Shown here: positions 1 to 8,078 of the stretch, piece after piece
Layout: each line of letters starts with the position of its first letter
How positions within the stretch are numbered: position 1 is the stretch's first letter
Assembly: GCA_002413325.1 (NCBI GenBank)
Contig: DHWT01000002.1
Coordinates: 1,359 to 14,717, forward strand
Reading direction: 5' to 3'
From: Chitinophagaceae bacterium UBA5175
GTDB lineage: Bacteria > Bacteroidota > Bacteroidia > Chitinophagales > Chitinophagaceae
DNA: 13,359 bases
The notes under the pieces: generated by a model
Seen by the model: the letters and a program-made list of their open reading frames with translations, nothing else
Told to the model about the DNA's origin: nothing
Databases searched by the model: none
Position numbers and translations under genes: made by a program

Positions 1-347
1 AACTGGCCGACCGTATGCATCATACCCCCAACCAGTTGTCCGGCGGGCAGCAACAACGCGTAGCGATTGCCCGCGCACTGGTGAACCAGCCGGTCATGAT
101 CCTGGCCGATGAAGCCACGGGGAACCTGGATTCGAAAACATCCTACAGTATCATGGCCCTGCTGCAGGAATTAAACCAGGATCAGGGGAAAACCATTGTT
201 TTTGTGACCCATGAAGCAGATATCGCTTCCTTCAGCAGCCGGACCATAACCCTGCGCGATGGAAAGGTGATGAAAGACAACAGGAACACGAATATCAGAT
301 CAGCCAGGGAAGTGATAGCTGCGATCCCGGTGGAAACGGATATATAA
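1..347 (+). CDS. MacB/LolD-type ABC transporter ATP-binding subunit, C-terminal part (5' truncated by window edge)
   Basis: This is the C-terminal part of an ABC ATPase. The reading frame is open to the left edge, so the Walker A half lies outside the window and the ATG at 15 is internal. Visible motifs are the ABC signature LSGGQQQR followed by VAIARAL, the Walker B segment VMILADEATGNLDS with its catalytic Glu, and the H-loop histidine in FVTHE. The D-loop and the TGNLDS wording are typical of the MacB/LolD/FtsE subfamily, which powers export of lipoproteins, peptides or macrolides rather than sugar or amino-acid import. A basic and polar tail of about 30 residues follows the H-loop. The stop lies 10 nt before the permease ATG, so the two are surely co-transcribed. 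The ATPase acts at the cytoplasmic face of the inner membrane. Family membership is certain; the substrate is unknown. A MacA-like adaptor would be expected further upstream. Confidence 0.93.
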   Translation, partial: LADRMHHTPNQLSGGQQQRVAIARALVNQPVMILADEATGNLDSKTSYSIMALLQELNQDQGKTIVFVTHEADIASFSSRTITLRDGKVMKDNRNTNIRSAREVIAAIPVETDI

Positions 348-357
348 TTTTTATAAA

Positions 358-1581
358 ATGAACTTTAGTGGTTTATTGAAAATAGCTTTTAAAGCTTTGC
401 AGAAAAATAAATTCAGGACATTCCTGACCATGCTGGGTATTATCATCGGCGTGGCTTCCGTAATTGCCATGCTGGCCATTGGCGAGGGTTCCAAACAAAG
501 TATCCAGGCACAATTGTCCGGCATGGGCTCCAATATGATTATTATCCGTCCAAACAGCAATGTAGTGGCAGGCGCCCGGCTGGATGCCACCAGCGTGCAG
601 ACACTTACAATCGAGGATGTAAATGCACTGCAAAAAAAAGCCATCCATCTAAACGGCGTGTCGCCCGTTGCCACGGCCAGGGGCCAGGTGATCTATGGCA
701 ATAATAACTGGCCTACCACGATGCAGGGTGTCAATATGGATTACCTGGATGTGATCCGTCAATGGCCCCTTGCTGATGGCGCCGCATTCAATAACACGGA
801 TATCGCTGTGCAGGCCAAGGTGTGCCTGCTGGGCCAGACCGTGTCGAATAACCTGTTCACCCGCGGAGAAAATCCGGTCGGGAAATATGTACGCTTTGCA
901 AAAATTCCTTTTATGGTGAAGGGGGTTTTATCTAAAAAAGGAGAAAACGCTTTCGGCCAGGACCAGGATGACGTGATCCTGGCGCCTTATACCAGCGTTC
1001 AAAAGAGAATCCTGTCCACGATTTATTTCCAAAATATTTTTGCTTCCGCGACAGATGAAAATTCGACGGATGCGGCAGTCGGTGAAATATCGGAGATCCT
1101 GCGGACCTCCCACCGGTTAAAAAATTCCGACCCCGATGATTTTGCCGTTCGAACAATGCAGGAATTAATCAATACCTTCAGTTCCACCAGCAGGCTCCTG
1201 TCCATACTGCTTGCTGTGATCGCAGGCATTTCGCTGCTTGTCGGAGGCATTGGCATAATGAATATCATGTATGTTTCGGTCACTGAACGCACCCGTGAAA
1301 TCGGACTGCGGATGTCCATCGGCGCCCGGGGAAGGGATATTTTATTTCAGTTCCTGACCGAGGCGATCATTATCAGTATCATGGGTGGTATTATCGGGGT
1401 GCTGCTTGGGATCACGGCCAGCAAACTCGTAACCTATTTTCTTTCCTGGCCCACGCTGATCACGGAGCCTTCTATTTTTTTATCCTTCCTGGTCTGCGCG
1501 CTCACCGGTATATTCTTCGGCTATTATCCTTCCCAGAAGGCATCCAGGCTGGACCCCATTGAGGCCCTGCGCTATGAATAG
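358..1581 (+). CDS. MacB/FtsX-type ABC transporter permease
   Basis: This is a 407-residue inner-membrane permease, full length for the MacB-permease family when the ATPase is a separate gene. The architecture is a TM helix at about residues 21-41 (FLTMLGIIIGVASVIAMLAI), a periplasmic MacB core-type domain at about 42-275, and three further TM helices near 280-304, 330-357 and 371-391. The conserved block GGIGIMNIMYVSVTERTREIG (about 296-316) with the following GLRMSIGARGRDIL is the FtsX/MacB hallmark at the cytoplasmic coupling region. The C-terminal sequence ASRLDPIEALRYE is also family-typical. The gene starts 10 nt after the ATPase stop; the leader is A/T-rich with no Shine-Dalgarno. Together they form a mechanotransmission-type transporter that probably works with a periplasmic adaptor and an outer-membrane channel. 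The cargo (antimicrobial, peptide, lipoprotein or siderophore) cannot be read from the sequence. Confidence 0.95.
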   Translation: MNFSGLLKIAFKALQKNKFRTFLTMLGIIIGVASVIAMLAIGEGSKQSIQAQLSGMGSNMIIIRPNSNVVAGARLDATSVQTLTIEDVNALQKKAIHLNGVSPVATARGQVIYGNNNWPTTMQGVNMDYLDVIRQWPLADGAAFNNTDIAVQAKVCLLGQTVSNNLFTRGENPVGKYVRFAKIPFMVKGVLSKKGENAFGQDQDDVILAPYTSVQKRILSTIYFQNIFASATDENSTDAAVGEISEILRTSHRLKNSDPDDFAVRTMQELINTFSSTSRLLSILLAVIAGISLLVGGIGIMNIMYVSVTERTREIGLRMSIGARGRDILFQFLTEAIIISIMGGIIGVLLGITASKLVTYFLSWPTLITEPSIFLSFLVCALTGIFFGYYPSQKASRLDPIEALRYE

Positions 1582-1612
1582 AAAACCATTGTAAATTTTT
1601 AAAATATATTTT

Positions 1613-2365
1613 ATGCAAATACTGAAAAACAAAACTGCCATCATCACAGGAGCCGGTTCCGGTATCGGAAGGGCCATTTCATTGCTCTATGCAGCTGAAG
1701 GAGCCCGGCTGGTCATTACAGATATTGATGAAAAAGGCGGAAATGAAACGGCTGCTGAAATAAGTAAAAAAGGCGGGGAAGCTGTATTTGTCCTGGCAGA
1801 CATGGCAAAAGCGGATGATAGTAAAAAAGTGGTTGACCAGGCGATTAAAAAATTCGGGGCCCTGCATATCGCCGTCAACAATGCCGGTATCGCCGGACCC
1901 TTAAAACCGATCGGGGAATATCCCATTGATGGCTGGGACAAAGTGATTTCTATTAATCTCTCGGGGGTATTTTACGGGATGCGTTACCAGATCCCGGCCA
2001 TGCTGGCTTCAGGCGGGGGCAGTATCGTGAATATTGCGTCCATACTCGGAAAAGTGGCGACCAAAAATGCAGGCGCTTATGTAGCCGCCAAACACGGCGT
2101 AGTCGGGCTTACGGAAACGGCGGCGCTGGATTACGCAGAACAGAAGATCCGTGTCAATGCGGTCGGCCCCGGTTATATTGTAACACCGATGCTTACAAAA
2201 AATCTGGATGAAGCTACCCTGAAAGCCATTGCCGGTTTACATCCCATGGGAAGACTGGGGGTATCGGAAGAAGTGGCGGAACTGTGTTTATGGCTGAATT
2301 CCGATAAAGCTTCTTTCGTAACAGGCGCCTATTATAATGTGGACGGCGGATACCTGGCGCAGTAA
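1613..2365 (+). CDS. Short-chain dehydrogenase/reductase (classical SDR)
   Basis: This 250-residue protein has the length of a classical SDR and is probably a cytoplasmic NAD-dependent oxidoreductase. The sequence shows the dinucleotide-binding TGAGSGIG motif (residues 12-19) and an Asp at the end of the second beta strand (ITDID, D37), which usually favours NAD(H) over NADP(H). It also has the NNAG motif (89-92), the structural Asn in ISINL (N115), the catalytic Ser (S143 in NIASI) and the YxxxK pair (Y156, K160). The PG motif (VGPGYIVTPM) and C-terminal VDGGY are also family-typical. The active-site tetrad is complete, so the enzyme should be active. It follows the permease gene by 31 nt and precedes the VIT1 gene by 22 nt, but nothing connects their functions. 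Substrate cannot be assigned; glucose dehydrogenase, 3-oxoacyl reductase and cyclopentanol dehydrogenase relatives all share these motifs. Confidence 0.94.
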   Translation: MQILKNKTAIITGAGSGIGRAISLLYAAEGARLVITDIDEKGGNETAAEISKKGGEAVFVLADMAKADDSKKVVDQAIKKFGALHIAVNNAGIAGPLKPIGEYPIDGWDKVISINLSGVFYGMRYQIPAMLASGGGSIVNIASILGKVATKNAGAYVAAKHGVVGLTETAALDYAEQKIRVNAVGPGYIVTPMLTKNLDEATLKAIAGLHPMGRLGVSEEVAELCLWLNSDKASFVTGAYYNVDGGYLAQ

Positions 2366-2387
2366 AGGGTATAAAAAAATATAGTTT

Positions 2388-3497
2388 ATGAAAAAGACCT
2401 CAGGTAAAAATCTTCAGACAGAAGTGGATGCCTGCTATTTATATCAGAAACTGGCGGAACATGAAAAGGATATTACCGTTGCCCGTGTTTTCAGTCAGAT
2501 GAGTGAAATCGAAAAAAACCATGCGGAAGCTTTTCTCCGGAAACAGAAAGGGGATCTTCCTGCTGTAATGCCACTCCCCTCTTTCAGGGCAAAAACGCTT
2601 AATAAAATCGGGAAAATATTCGGGTACGATTATATATTGGGTGTATTGATGGATACAGAGAAAAGTATTTCACATGCCATCATCCAGGCCCGGAGTAAAA
2701 ATAATCTTCCCATCACAGGTACAGAAACCAATCACGTGAAAATTTTGCGTTCCTTATTGCAAAATGAATCCAGGGTGACCGGAAGCCAGGTGGCAAGATT
2801 TGAGAGCAGGCACCGCTCCGTGGGTGGCAATGCCTTAAGAGCCGCTGTGCTGGGCGGAAACGACGGGCTGGTTTCCAATTTCAGCCTGGTCATGGGTATT
2901 GCGGGCGCTACGGAAGGCGGAAACAGCGTGCTGCTTGCCGGTGTAGCCGGACTGCTGGCGGGGGCCTTATCCATGGCATTGGGCGAATGGATTTCTGTAA
3001 AAAGTTCGCAGGAATTAAATGAAAATCAAATGCAGCTGGAAATGGAAGAACTGGAAGTCAATCCCGAAGGCGAGGAAAAAGAACTGGCACTGATCTACAT
3101 GGCCAAGGGGATACCGGAAAACCAGGCGCACCAGATGGCTGCCGGGATCATGTCAGATAAAACACAGGCCCATGAAATATTGGTAAAGGAAGAACTGGGT
3201 ATTAATCCCGAAGAATTGAAGGGATCTGCCATGGAAGCTGCCGTGTATTCATTTATCCTGTTTGCCATCGGTGCACTGATACCTGTTTTTCCATTCTTTT
3301 TCGGGACCGGCACTACGGCGATTATAATCAGCGTGGCCGGCAGTGCAGCCGGGTTATTTCTGATCGGTTCTGCCATCACCTTGTTTACAGGCAAAAGTAT
3401 CTGGTTCTCCGGATTCCGGCAGGTTGTATTCGGATTGATGGCAGCCGCTGTCACCTTTGGTATCGGCAAAATCATCGGCGTTTCCTTAGCAGGGTAA
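2388..3497 (+). CDS. Ferritin-like (erythrin) domain fused to VIT1/CCC1-type Fe/Mn transporter
   Basis: This 369-residue protein has two parts. Residues about 8-135 form a helical ferritin/rubrerythrin-like domain with candidate metal ligands E12, E42 and H45 (an ExxH pair in EIEKNHAEAF), E91 and H96. Residues about 140-369 are a VIT1/CCC1 domain. It begins with the hallmark GGNDGLVSNFSLVMGIAGA, followed by the second TM segment (LLAGVAGLLAGALSMALGEWISV), a Glu/Met-rich cytosolic helical insert (about 205-280) and three C-terminal hydrophobic helices. VIT1-family proteins export Fe(II) or Mn(II) from the cytosol. Erythrin-VIT1 fusions such as MbfA of alphaproteobacteria are known iron exporters in which the N-terminal domain senses or oxidises iron. 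A similar role in metal detoxification is inferred here. The second ExxH expected of a complete diiron site is not obvious in the last helix, so the ferritin part may bind metal in a reduced or altered way. The leader is A/T-rich without a Shine-Dalgarno. Confidence 0.92.
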   Translation: MKKTSGKNLQTEVDACYLYQKLAEHEKDITVARVFSQMSEIEKNHAEAFLRKQKGDLPAVMPLPSFRAKTLNKIGKIFGYDYILGVLMDTEKSISHAIIQARSKNNLPITGTETNHVKILRSLLQNESRVTGSQVARFESRHRSVGGNALRAAVLGGNDGLVSNFSLVMGIAGATEGGNSVLLAGVAGLLAGALSMALGEWISVKSSQELNENQMQLEMEELEVNPEGEEKELALIYMAKGIPENQAHQMAAGIMSDKTQAHEILVKEELGINPEELKGSAMEAAVYSFILFAIGALIPVFPFFFGTGTTAIIISVAGSAAGLFLIGSAITLFTGKSIWFSGFRQVVFGLMAAAVTFGIGKIIGVSLAG

Positions 3498-3523
3498 ATG
3501 CGCGCTTCGGTCCCGGGATCATG

Positions 3524-4192
3524 CTACAGTCTTTTTTCTATAATCCGCATTGAAATAAATGACAGGGATAACCAGGTGGTGGTTAAAAGGAGACTGCCAA
3601 CAACATCACTGGCATAATGAACACGCAAATATATTCTGCTTAATCCGATAAGTACTCCAAAGGATAATAACAAAACGGAAGCCGTCCATTTAATACCGGT
3701 TTGTAAGGTGGATTGCCATACGAGAAAGATGAGCAGGCCACCGAATGTAAAACCTCCCAGCGAATGACCACTTGGAAAACTATGTCCGCCTGCGCCGGAA
3801 ATCAGGGGTAGCACCGGTCGGGGACGCTGAAAGATTTCCTTGAAGAGAAAACCGGATAACAGGCTGGTCAAAGCAACAGCGGTAATCCATAAGCTATATC
3901 GGCTATTATTTCTTTTGAAAAAATAAAAGATCAGGAGAGCATAAGCCGGCACCAGAAAATATCCGCTTCCGAAAAAAGTGATAAAGCCCGCAACCTTTGT
4001 TTTTACGGGTGAAATGAAGGAAGCCATGATCTGATAAGTTCTTATATCAAAATGGTCTTCCTTTTCAATTAGGACTTCATTCGCCAGAAAAGTAAATAAC
4101 AGCACGGAGAGTATGAACAGGATTCCGGCACTGACAAATTCAATCGTAAGCAGTTTGAGATGTCTCCTTACTTTTATTGATATAGGCGTCAA
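3524..4192 (-). CDS. PAP2-superfamily membrane phosphatase (apparent TTG start)
   Basis: This 222-residue integral membrane protein carries all three PAP2 phosphatase motifs: KxxxxxxRP (K118 to R125-P126, KEIFQRPRP), PSGH (140-143, SFPSGHSLGGF) and SRxxxxxH (S185-H192, SRIYLRVH). About six hydrophobic segments are visible, the first at about 17-38. Relatives dephosphorylate phosphatidic acid, phosphatidylglycerophosphate, undecaprenyl pyrophosphate or lipid A, with the active site facing the periplasm. Which substrate applies here is unknown. In frame, the only upstream start-type codon is TTG at 4192, with a stop (TAA) four codons before it. The first in-frame ATG would remove the first membrane helix, so TTG is the best start. 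No other gene lies within 146 nt upstream on this strand. The gene converges on the VIT1 gene with only 26 nt between the stops. Confidence 0.93.
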   Translation of the reverse strand: MTPISIKVRRHLKLLTIEFVSAGILFILSVLLFTFLANEVLIEKEDHFDIRTYQIMASFISPVKTKVAGFITFFGSGYFLVPAYALLIFYFFKRNNSRYSLWITAVALTSLLSGFLFKEIFQRPRPVLPLISGAGGHSFPSGHSLGGFTFGGLLIFLVWQSTLQTGIKWTASVLLLSFGVLIGLSRIYLRVHYASDVVGSLLLTTTWLSLSFISMRIIEKRL

Positions 4193-4338
4193 AGGAAAGA
4201 GCGTTTAATGAACTGTGAATAAGGCGTACGAATAAAATGATCAGGATGCAACCTGCAGGATATACACTGACAGACTGCTTCCCGGATGTTGGTATAAAAA
4301 ACGGGCTTACGCCAGTTGCCGGTAAACACGGGCTGTTC

Positions 4339-5913
4339 CTACTTTACATTTTTAATCAGGAAATCGAGACCTGCTCTGCCTGGGAGGGGCTCGGCTGTTG
4401 TTTTATCTCCCAGGACCATGGTTTGAAAGTCTTTGGTATTATAGGCCGGCCACAAAGGCAGTCCGTTTCCGTTCGGGTTGCCGGTGGAGGCAAAATTTGC
4501 CCAATAGGATGACATGGTCTTTGCCAGTTCATGATCCACAGGTTCCCAGGGACAACGGTGTACAAATTCCAGATTGTCGTAGGCATAGGCCACTTCACCC
4601 GTATGGAAAGCGCCGTATTTCACATAATCACCCGTGGCAGGCAGCCTGCGGGCGAAACGATAGAGATAGGTTTTATACCTGCTGTGATCTGCCTGCAGAT
4701 TTGCAAAGGTGTAATTCTGTATACCAAATATCATGTCCCGGGAAACGGCTGCCTGGGAAGCGGCCGCTTCTTCATCGGAACCAGCCGGGTATAATTGCAG
4801 AAACCTGGCCGCATCCGTCCCGTATATTTGTTCCGCCTGTTTTTTAAATTCCTCCGCGTTTTTCATTTTGCCGAATATCACACCGTCATTCTCGTTCCAT
4901 CCGGTAAGCAGACCCACGTCATTTTGTTTGCCGGCTGCAAAAATATTTGCGATGGATTGCGGCAGCACATAACCATCCACGATGGGACCGCGGCTGGCCA
5001 GTGGTTTCTTTAATAATTCATCCGCCGAAATTTTCCGGAGATCGGCAACCGAGTTTACATGGAATGACTGGGCATAGCGGACACCGGCCTCTTCCGCCTG
5101 GTTCAGCAAACTGGTTTGCATTTCGCGACTGGCAAGGAATTCTGCGCCGCTTTCCGCGATGGCGCGTTTGAACAGACCTTTACAAAGAGGCGAAGCCACG
5201 AGACAGTTTACGCTCATGGAGCCGGCGGACTGTCCGGCGATGGTCACGTTATCCGGGTCGCCGCCAAAGGCCGCAATATTTTTTTTCACCCATTCAAGTC
5301 CCGCCACCTGGTCCATCAGTCCATAATTACCGGAAGCATTCCTGCCTGATTCTTTGGTGAGATCCGGATGGGCAAAAAATCCGAATACCCCTACCCGGTA
5401 GTTGATGCTGACAAAAACAATTCCTTTTTTGGCCATGGCTACCCCGTCATAGACCGGAACACCTGCGCCCCCGCTGGAAAATCCGCCTCCGTAGATCCAG
5501 ACGATCACGGGTCTTTTTTCTTTCGGGGATTTGGCACCCGTCCACAGATTCAGGTACAGACAGTCCTCGCTGATGGGCGTTTTGGGAATGAGATATTCTT
5601 CTGACCAGGGACCGAAAGGCACCGGGCTGCTTTGCATAGGACTGGCGCTGAATTCGGTGCATTTTCTAATTCCGGTCCATTTGATAACCGGCTGCGGAGC
5701 CTTCCATCTCAGATCACCGACCGGGGGTGCGGCAAAGGGGATGCCTTTGAAGATCTGTATGTCGCCGGCAGGGTTGGTGGTACCGGAGATGGTTCCACCT
5801 TCCACTTTGACATTTTCAAAAGGCCGCCTGATATTTTTAAAGGATATGAATGTCAAAACGATAGCAAGCGCTGAAACAGAAGCGGTAAAACTGATCATTT
5901 TCTTATATGGCAT
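4339..5913 (-). CDS. Type B carboxylesterase / para-nitrobenzyl-esterase-like hydrolase, secreted
   Basis: This is an alpha/beta-hydrolase of about 524 residues, the usual length for type B carboxylesterases. From the ATG at 5913 there is an N-terminal hydrophobic segment (ISFTASVSALAIVLTFISF) consistent with a signal peptide or anchor. Motifs numbered from that ATG are: oxyanion-hole WIYGGGF (about 140-146), second family signature SEDCLYLNLW (about 115-124), nucleophile in AGQSAGS (S229) and catalytic His in GAFHTGE (H437). The position that normally carries the catalytic Glu (DEG) reads NENDG, so the acid is probably Asp343, or the preceding Glu341. A frame extension begins at a TTG at 5949, but it would put 12 polar residues before the signal segment, so the ATG at 5913 was chosen; the ATG at 5898 is also possible. 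It lies 80 nt downstream of the kinase gene and may be read through from it. Substrate is unknown; esters, lactones or carbamates are possible. Confidence 0.92.
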   Translation of the reverse strand: MPYKKMISFTASVSALAIVLTFISFKNIRRPFENVKVEGGTISGTTNPAGDIQIFKGIPFAAPPVGDLRWKAPQPVIKWTGIRKCTEFSASPMQSSPVPFGPWSEEYLIPKTPISEDCLYLNLWTGAKSPKEKRPVIVWIYGGGFSSGGAGVPVYDGVAMAKKGIVFVSINYRVGVFGFFAHPDLTKESGRNASGNYGLMDQVAGLEWVKKNIAAFGGDPDNVTIAGQSAGSMSVNCLVASPLCKGLFKRAIAESGAEFLASREMQTSLLNQAEEAGVRYAQSFHVNSVADLRKISADELLKKPLASRGPIVDGYVLPQSIANIFAAGKQNDVGLLTGWNENDGVIFGKMKNAEEFKKQAEQIYGTDAARFLQLYPAGSDEEAAASQAAVSRDMIFGIQNYTFANLQADHSRYKTYLYRFARRLPATGDYVKYGAFHTGEVAYAYDNLEFVHRCPWEPVDHELAKTMSSYWANFASTGNPNGNGLPLWPAYNTKDFQTMVLGDKTTAEPLPGRAGLDFLIKNVK

Positions 5914-5993
5914 CGGGATCCATTTATAATGTATGTCAAATATCTGCAAAAATTAATTGAATTCCGGTCGCTGTTACAGGGAGTTATCGGCGT

Positions 5994-8075
5994 TCAGCGA
6001 TGCCCTTCATTTCCCGGTTCATAGCGTTGTGCCATCTTATGGCCTTCAGATACCGGAATACTCAATATAAATGTAGTACCCGGTTTGATTTCCTGATCTA
6101 GCCTGATTTTGCATCCGATTGATCTGGTCAGGTCCCGTATAATATGGAGTCCCAATCCGTTTTTTGCCCCACTGCTGGAAGTAGCATCATACAAAGCGCT
6201 GAGTTGCGCTTCAGCGGCACCCGCACCATTATCCGTTATGGACAAGTGCATATCGTTATGATCCTGCCATACTTTCCAGTTCACTTGTGCATCCGGTGTT
6301 TGCCGGAGCGCTTTAACGGCATTTGCAGTCAAATTCAGCATAATGCATTTCAGGTAGTTTTCATCCGTCTGAACAGTTAATCCGGCCTCACCGGAAAACG
6401 TGAATCTCACACCTGTTGTATCTGCAAAGAATTTCTGCAGGTATTCAAATAAACTATTTATTGCTACGGATGATATATCCGGTTTAAAATGCTCCATCTG
6501 GCCTTTGCTCCATAATAGCATGGATTCCATGGTCTCTAATAAGGATTTGGCAGAATCTGTTATTTTGTTTTCCCGGTCAGTCATTTGTGCTTCACTCAGT
6601 ATACCGGGTTTTCTTTTCTGCAGCTGCATATAATTAATCAGGTTGGAAACGGGACTGCGCAGGTCATGACTGAGAATCCCGAAGAATTTTGCTTTTACTT
6701 TATTCGCCTCATCCAGTTCATTATTGAGTTTCAGCAAAGTGGTATTGTTTTTTTTGCGTGAATTGCTCTGGTGATAAATCAGGGCTGCAATCGTGGCCAT
6801 AAATGCAACCACAATAGCCAGCAGCCACATTTTCTTATGCTGGTTACTAATCTGCAGTTTTTCATTTTCAATTTCCCTGTTTTTCAGGTCAATGGCCCCC
6901 TGGCTTTCCAGCGCTGCAATCCTGTTTTTGTTATCCTGCGAAAAAATGGAGTCTGTTAACTGCTGATAATTTTTAAAATTATTGTAGGCATTTTTATAGT
7001 CGCCTTTCATGGCCTGCGTTTCAGCAAGATCTTTGGAATACCCAGCCACATCTGCTTTATCTCCGGTCTGCAGGCTGGCGGTAACAGCCGATTGTAAATA
7101 AGTACAGGCCATTGTAAGCAGACCGGTTTTATTATTGGGCAGACCAAATTTGACAGCAGGCATTTGCGCAGGTTCGTCCTGTTTAACTATGGTTAACAGA
7201 ATCCTTCCTATTTCGCCAATACAGGTATTATAGTTAATGGATGTACTGTTACCTATTTCTTCGAATTGTTTTTTGGCGGAAAATAAGTATCCGAGTGCGA
7301 TTTCGCTGTTCCTGCGGTTAACAATGCCCAGTTGGGTATTAACAACGGCCTGCCCTTCTTTATTTCCCATTTTTTTAAATAATTCCAGAGCCCTCAGGTT
7401 ATACTTTACTGCGTTTGCAGAATCATCCATTTCATGGTAGGTGTCCGCCATACAAGTCAGTTCATTGGCAATGCCGACTGTATTTTTTGCAGATTCCTGT
7501 TTTTCCAGGGCTTTCAAACTGTAATCGAGCGATTTTTTAAAATCCTTTTGTAAAAAATAGATGACAGCAATGGCCGATAAACTGTTCCCGGTTGAACGAT
7601 CATTGTCCGGGATTGTTTCAAATATTTTTAAAGACTTAAAATAACAGTCGGAAGCTTTAATATAGTCGCTGAGTCGTTCATAAGACATCCCGGCAGCATA
7701 AACAGCGTTTCCCATTTCCTTTTTATTGCCCAGTTCCTTATAGAGATGATAACCTTGTCTAATATGGGATATTGCTTTATAATAGTCTCCCCTGAAATTA
7801 TAAATGTTACCGTAGGTGATTTCACTTCTGGCGACACCTTCTTTCCAATTTATTTTTTTCGCAATGAAGGACCCGCTGTCTGCATAGATTGATGACTTAT
7901 TCAAATCAATATCAATTAATACATCTGCTATTTGGAAATATAATTTTGCCTTTGTAGTGTCTTCTTTCGTATGCCATATTTCCTGATTCAGGGAATCCAT
8001 AAGTGCCTGACCCTGTCTCTGCGAAAAGGCATGAAAGGAAATAAAAAAAATATTCAGGAAAATAAAAATCTTCAT
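5994..8075 (-). CDS. TPR-containing hybrid-less sensor histidine kinase
   Basis: This 693-residue sensor kinase starts with a signal peptide (MKIFIFLNIFFISFHAFSQ). A periplasmic sensor region of tetratricopeptide-like helical pairs follows (about 40-380, with clear A-x-x-x-Y/F-x-x-A-L patterns), then a short coiled-coil stretch (about 385-412) and one TM helix (about 416-435). The cytoplasmic part has a HisKA H-box, FFGILSHDLRSPV (phosphoacceptor H470). The HATPase_c domain has N-box NLTANAVKAL (N585), G1 DNGAGA (615-620) and G2 KNGLGLHI (639-645). All catalytic boxes are present, so an active kinase is expected. There is no receiver domain. Its ATG lies 3 nt after the stop of the LytTR regulator gene, so regulator and kinase form one operon and most likely one phosphorelay. 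TPR-kinases of this layout are common in Bacteroidota; the periplasmic signal is unknown. Confidence 0.94.
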   Translation of the reverse strand: MKIFIFLNIFFISFHAFSQRQGQALMDSLNQEIWHTKEDTTKAKLYFQIADVLIDIDLNKSSIYADSGSFIAKKINWKEGVARSEITYGNIYNFRGDYYKAISHIRQGYHLYKELGNKKEMGNAVYAAGMSYERLSDYIKASDCYFKSLKIFETIPDNDRSTGNSLSAIAVIYFLQKDFKKSLDYSLKALEKQESAKNTVGIANELTCMADTYHEMDDSANAVKYNLRALELFKKMGNKEGQAVVNTQLGIVNRRNSEIALGYLFSAKKQFEEIGNSTSINYNTCIGEIGRILLTIVKQDEPAQMPAVKFGLPNNKTGLLTMACTYLQSAVTASLQTGDKADVAGYSKDLAETQAMKGDYKNAYNNFKNYQQLTDSIFSQDNKNRIAALESQGAIDLKNREIENEKLQISNQHKKMWLLAIVVAFMATIAALIYHQSNSRKKNNTTLLKLNNELDEANKVKAKFFGILSHDLRSPVSNLINYMQLQKRKPGILSEAQMTDRENKITDSAKSLLETMESMLLWSKGQMEHFKPDISSVAINSLFEYLQKFFADTTGVRFTFSGEAGLTVQTDENYLKCIMLNLTANAVKALRQTPDAQVNWKVWQDHNDMHLSITDNGAGAAEAQLSALYDATSSSGAKNGLGLHIIRDLTRSIGCKIRLDQEIKPGTTFILSIPVSEGHKMAQRYEPGNEGHR

Positions 8076-8078
8076 CGG

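Noticed and set aside
3498..3523. Imperfect palindrome around TCCCGGGA between the convergent VIT1 and PAP2 genes as a bidirectional terminator
   Set aside because: The arms are short and no T-run follows on either side.
4280..4320. Possible minus-strand terminator after the carboxylesterase (GGC-GTAA-GCC followed by CGTTTTTT)
   Set aside because: The stem is only 3 bp unless a bulge is allowed, too weak to call.
4398..4847. 149-residue frame opposite the carboxylesterase
   Set aside because: It is antisense to a well-supported enzyme and its translation shows no family motif.
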